Shown: in pieces, positions 61,598 to 64,000 of the stretch
How positions within the stretch are numbered: position 1 is the stretch's first letter
How the letters are laid out: every line of letters begins with the position of its first letter
Assembly (NCBI GenBank): GCA_031291275.1
Contig: JARLJJ010000674.1
Coordinates: 1-64,000 of the forward strand
From: Formivibrio sp.
GTDB lineage: Bacteria; Pseudomonadota; Gammaproteobacteria; Burkholderiales; Chitinibacteraceae
DNA length: 64,000 bases
Direction of reading: 5' to 3'
Program-made: the position numbers and the translations under genes
The notes under the pieces: generated by a model
Seen by the model: only the letters and a program-made list of their open reading frames with translations
Database searches by the model: none
What the model was told of the DNA's origin: nothing

Positions 61598-62413
61598 ATG
61601 GATCATACCGATGAATCCAGCCTGCGGCCGATCAGCGAATCGATCACTAAGGAAAAATGGACGTCCGAGCATGTGTTGTCGATCCGGCATTGGACTTCAA
61701 ACATGTTCTCTTTTCGAACGACACGCGATAGTGCTTTCCGGTTTACACCGGGCCATTATGCGCGATTGGGGATCACTTCGCTGGATGGCACTCTGATCTG
61801 GCGACCCTATTCAATGGTGTCTTCGTCGAATGACGACTACCTCGAATTCCTTGTCATCCTGGTTCCTGGCGGAGCATTTTCCTCGGCGTTAGCCACGTTG
61901 CAGCTTGGTCAAACCATTTTTGTAGATAAAGCTTGCTATGGTTTTCTCACCCTTGACCAATTAAGTCCTGGTCGTGATCTCTGGCTGCTGGCGAGTGGGA
62001 CCGGGCTTGGACCCTTTATTTCCATTCTGCGCGATCCTGCGGTGTGGCAAAAATTTGAACGATTGATTGTCGTGCATAGCGTCCGGAAAGCTGCCGAACT
62101 TGCTTACCGCGACGAAATTGGAGCGCTTGCGAGCGAGGAATCATTTACCAATAAAGGGACGCAGCTCACCTATATCCCTGTGGTAACCCGGGAGCCTGAT
62201 GCAACCGCGTTGACCGTTCGTATCCCCCAGCTGTTAAAAGAAGGTCGGCTGGAAGAGGCGGCGGGGAGGGTGCTTAGTGTCGAAGCTTCGCGTTTAATGA
62301 TCTGCGGTAATCCGGAATTGGCCCGCGATTTACGGAAAATGCTCAGTGAACGCGGTTTCAGCACCACTCGACGCGGTGTTCTTGGTCAGATGGCGTTTGA
62401 AAAATACTGGTAG
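61598..62413 (+). CDS. fpr: Ferredoxin-NADP reductase
   Basis: 271 residues from ATG 61598 with AGGGAG upstream. The FAD-binding motif RPYSMVSS near residue 68 and the NADP-binding GTGLGPFISILRD near 135 are followed by LMICGNPELARDLRKML and the C-terminal aromatic ending FEKYW, as in the bacterial subclass I enzymes. It exchanges electrons between NADPH and ferredoxin or flavodoxin; in many proteobacteria it helps against oxidative stress. It stands alone; the track's 40 extra codons are unsupported. Confidence 0.92.
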   Translation: MDHTDESSLRPISESITKEKWTSEHVLSIRHWTSNMFSFRTTRDSAFRFTPGHYARLGITSLDGTLIWRPYSMVSSSNDDYLEFLVILVPGGAFSSALATLQLGQTIFVDKACYGFLTLDQLSPGRDLWLLASGTGLGPFISILRDPAVWQKFERLIVVHSVRKAAELAYRDEIGALASEESFTNKGTQLTYIPVVTREPDATALTVRIPQLLKEGRLEEAAGRVLSVEASRLMICGNPELARDLRKMLSERGFSTTRRGVLGQMAFEKYW

Positions 62414-62892
62414 ATTTTCAACACGCCAAAGGTGAAAACATCTTTGGGAAGCTGGATGCTGTCACTGTGTAGACGCAGATGATGCTGACGCCACACTCCA
62501 GAGCTTGTGAGCCACCCTGCTGATGGTCTTGTCTTGAGCCACTGATTTCAAGTGACCGCTATGAATGCAAGTCGTTTGGATCGTGTCCCAAGGAGTCATT
62601 GGACTCCGCACCCAGTCAACTTCGGCTTCCAAAGTTGATCGGTCAGCCCTCCTGCATTCCCCCGTGGCAATTGTTCAGACAAACTTATTTCTTCACGGGA
62701 AAGCCGTTTATCGTTAAATTTCTAATAGTGTAAAGATTTTGTATGTAAAGGTAATTTAAGTTACTACTCTGAAAAATCGTAGAAATTTTCTGTGCTTTTA
62801 AACTTGAACTGGGGAATGTACGCGGCAATAGATCGACTGGATCAGGATTTCTTCGCCAAGTGATATTCCAAGCAGCCTTTGAGGATGAGTAA
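62414..62892. other. Intergenic region before the secreted repeat protein
   Basis: About 480 bases, becoming A+T-rich near 62690-62810. No gene, RNA or operator is recognised. The minus-strand ORF at 62685-63011 lies partly over the next gene's start and has no motif. Confidence 0.5.
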
Positions 62893-64000
62893 ATGAAGAT
62901 ACTTTTTCGGTTGATTTGTATCGCCGCAAGTTCTCTTGTTGTGAACAATGCGAGCGCATCCGACGGTGTTAACGGAGCAGATGAGTCCCCGCCCCTAACC
63001 GCTCCACCCATAATTATAAACCTGAACGAATTAGGAATTCGTCCTATCGTTATTGATCAATGTAAGCCGTACCTGATCATTGGAACGGAAGGCACGTTTT
63101 ACAACAAAAGCATTTCTGTCGAAACTACCTGCAAGGTCATTCTCACGCTGGAAAATGTTTGGCTTAAGCCTGAGGGGCAAGCACCTCTTGACGTTGGCAT
63201 GAATGTAAAGCTACTGCTCATCGGCCACAATGTATTGACCGGTAGCGACAATAATCCAGGAATTAAGGTTAATCAGGACGCTTTCTTATATATCAACCAA
63301 GCAGAAGATAATACTGATTCCATTACAGTAACTGGCGGCAAGAATGCGGCAGGCATCGGCGGTTCAAATGGAAAATCGAGTGGTACTGTCACCATAGGGG
63401 GTGGCAATATCACGGCGCAAGGCGGAGAAGCCGCAGCAGGGATTGGTGGTGGAAACGGCGGATCAAACGGGAGCATCAATATCGATGGGGGCACAGTCAG
63501 CGCGACAGGGGGCACTTGGGGCGCAGGTATCGGCGGTGGCCGTAGGGTTAAGGACGGCGGTGGAAACGGAGGAAACCTGATTATCAATGGTGGCGTTATC
63601 ACCGCAAAGGGTGGCCAATATGCTTCCGGTATTGGTGCAGGAGAAGGGGGGACGTGCGGAAAAATTGAAATCATTGATGGAACCATCACAGCAGAGGGTA
63701 ACTTCAACGCGGCCGGTATTGGTAACAGTACTAACACCAAAAATCCGATTGGTAACTGTCTTATCACCATCCAGGGCGGGAATGTCACTGCATTGGCTGG
63801 CAAAAATGGTGGGGCAGGTATAGGTGCCGGGAAAAATGGCGCTTTAGTGACCATCAATGGTGGAACAGTGAATGCAATTGGTGCCTATGGGGCGGGCATT
63901 GGTGGTGGTGCGGACGAAAATGGCGGCACTGTCACTATCAACGGAGGCCATGTCATAGCACATGGTGGCGAGGGAGGAGGCCCTGTCTATCACGGATCGG
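62893..64000 (+). CDS. Secreted glycine-rich beta-repeat protein, 3' end outside the window
   Basis: Open from ATG 62893 to the window edge (369 codons), so the ORF track misses it. GAGGA lies 7 bases upstream. The signal peptide MKILFRLICIAASSLVVNNASA is followed by a beta-rich domain of about 115 residues. Then come at least seven repeats of the type G(T/N)VTAxGG...GAGIGGGxxGxxGxITINGG. Such repeats occur in surface proteins related to carbohydrate-binding and right-handed beta-helix families; the exact family and role are not clear. Two cysteines pair plausibly in the early domain. Confidence 0.75.
   Translation, partial: MKILFRLICIAASSLVVNNASASDGVNGADESPPLTAPPIIINLNELGIRPIVIDQCKPYLIIGTEGTFYNKSISVETTCKVILTLENVWLKPEGQAPLDVGMNVKLLLIGHNVLTGSDNNPGIKVNQDAFLYINQAEDNTDSITVTGGKNAAGIGGSNGKSSGTVTIGGGNITAQGGEAAAGIGGGNGGSNGSINIDGGTVSATGGTWGAGIGGGRRVKDGGGNGGNLIINGGVITAKGGQYASGIGAGEGGTCGKIEIIDGTITAEGNFNAAGIGNSTNTKNPIGNCLITIQGGNVTALAGKNGGAGIGAGKNGALVTINGGTVNAIGAYGAGIGGGADENGGTVTINGGHVIAHGGEGGGPVYHGS

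Noticed and set aside
63273-63857. Proline-rich 194-residue minus-strand ORF
   Set aside because: Antisense to glycine codons of the secreted repeat protein, which explains the proline runs.

Overview
The window looks like chromosome of a facultatively anaerobic, denitrifying betaproteobacterium. Evidence: a quinol-type nitric oxide reductase with NsrR, a NarK-NarGHJI-NarXL set, HemN, a Tat-exported HiPIP, an RpoS-type sigma factor, DUF3079 and DUF3309 proteins, and NsrR- and NrdR-type operators of the proteobacterial form. A Burkholderiales member (possibly Oxalobacteraceae-like) is my best guess; this is inference from gene content only. No rRNA, tRNA, CRISPR array, insertion sequence or prophage was recognised.

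Layout. 1-0.43 kb: 3' end of a mannonate dehydratase-like enolase-superfamily gene. 0.56-3.44 kb: anaerobic ribonucleotide reductase nrdDG (minus strand) behind tandem NrdR boxes and an FNR-like site. 3.9-8.1 kb: a DgcZ-like diguanylate cyclase, a fatty acid desaturase, a secreted beta/gamma-crystallin plus glycine-zipper protein, and a DUF3079 protein. 8.2-27.3 kb: a large nitrate/NO respiration block, with norZ-nsrR-hemN on the minus strand and narK-narGHJI, HiPIP, DUF2249-nnrS-DUF2249-moaA-narX-narL on the plus strand. NsrR-type operators lie upstream of norZ and of the first DUF2249 gene. 27.3-33.4 kb: HAD phosphatase, class III fructose-bisphosphatase, and a CheB-CheR-PAS fusion. 33.6-38.7 kb: a stress/carbon-storage island (rpoS, small lipoprotein, DUF3309, SpoIIAA-like, PPK2, glucose-6-phosphate dehydrogenase). 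38.7-39.7 kb: an EamA transporter. 40.3-50.4 kb: a complete citrate fermentation locus, citS - FAH-family gene - citCDEFXG - citAB. 50.5-62.4 kb: a serine hydrolase, CsbD, a second CheB-CheR-PAS fusion coupled to a PAS histidine kinase, a PAS-GGDEF protein, a low-affinity iron permease-like protein, an aldo/keto reductase and a ferredoxin-NADP reductase. 62.9-64 kb: the start of a secreted glycine-rich repeat protein that runs off the edge.

How it fits together. The genes describe a cell that senses nitrate (NarX/NarL), imports and reduces it (NarK, NarGHI), makes the molybdenum cofactor (MoaA), and removes the resulting NO (NorZ, NnrS, NsrR control). Without oxygen it also makes haem (HemN) and deoxynucleotides (NrdDG). 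Citrate is taken up by CitS and cleaved by CitDEF under CitAB control. No oxaloacetate decarboxylase of the OadABG type is seen, but a FAH-fold gene of a family that includes an oxaloacetate decarboxylase sits inside the operon.

The most intriguing unexplained signal is a 20-bp palindrome, TATGTnCG-N4-CGnACAGA. It occurs seven times in intergenic DNA, almost always next to stress- or envelope-type genes (GGDEF proteins, desaturase, crystallin/glycine-zipper protein, rpoS/lipoprotein, csbD). The asymmetric TAT...AGA flanks point toward the neighbouring gene in the clearest cases. I do not recognise the regulator; this may be the operator of an undescribed stress regulon.
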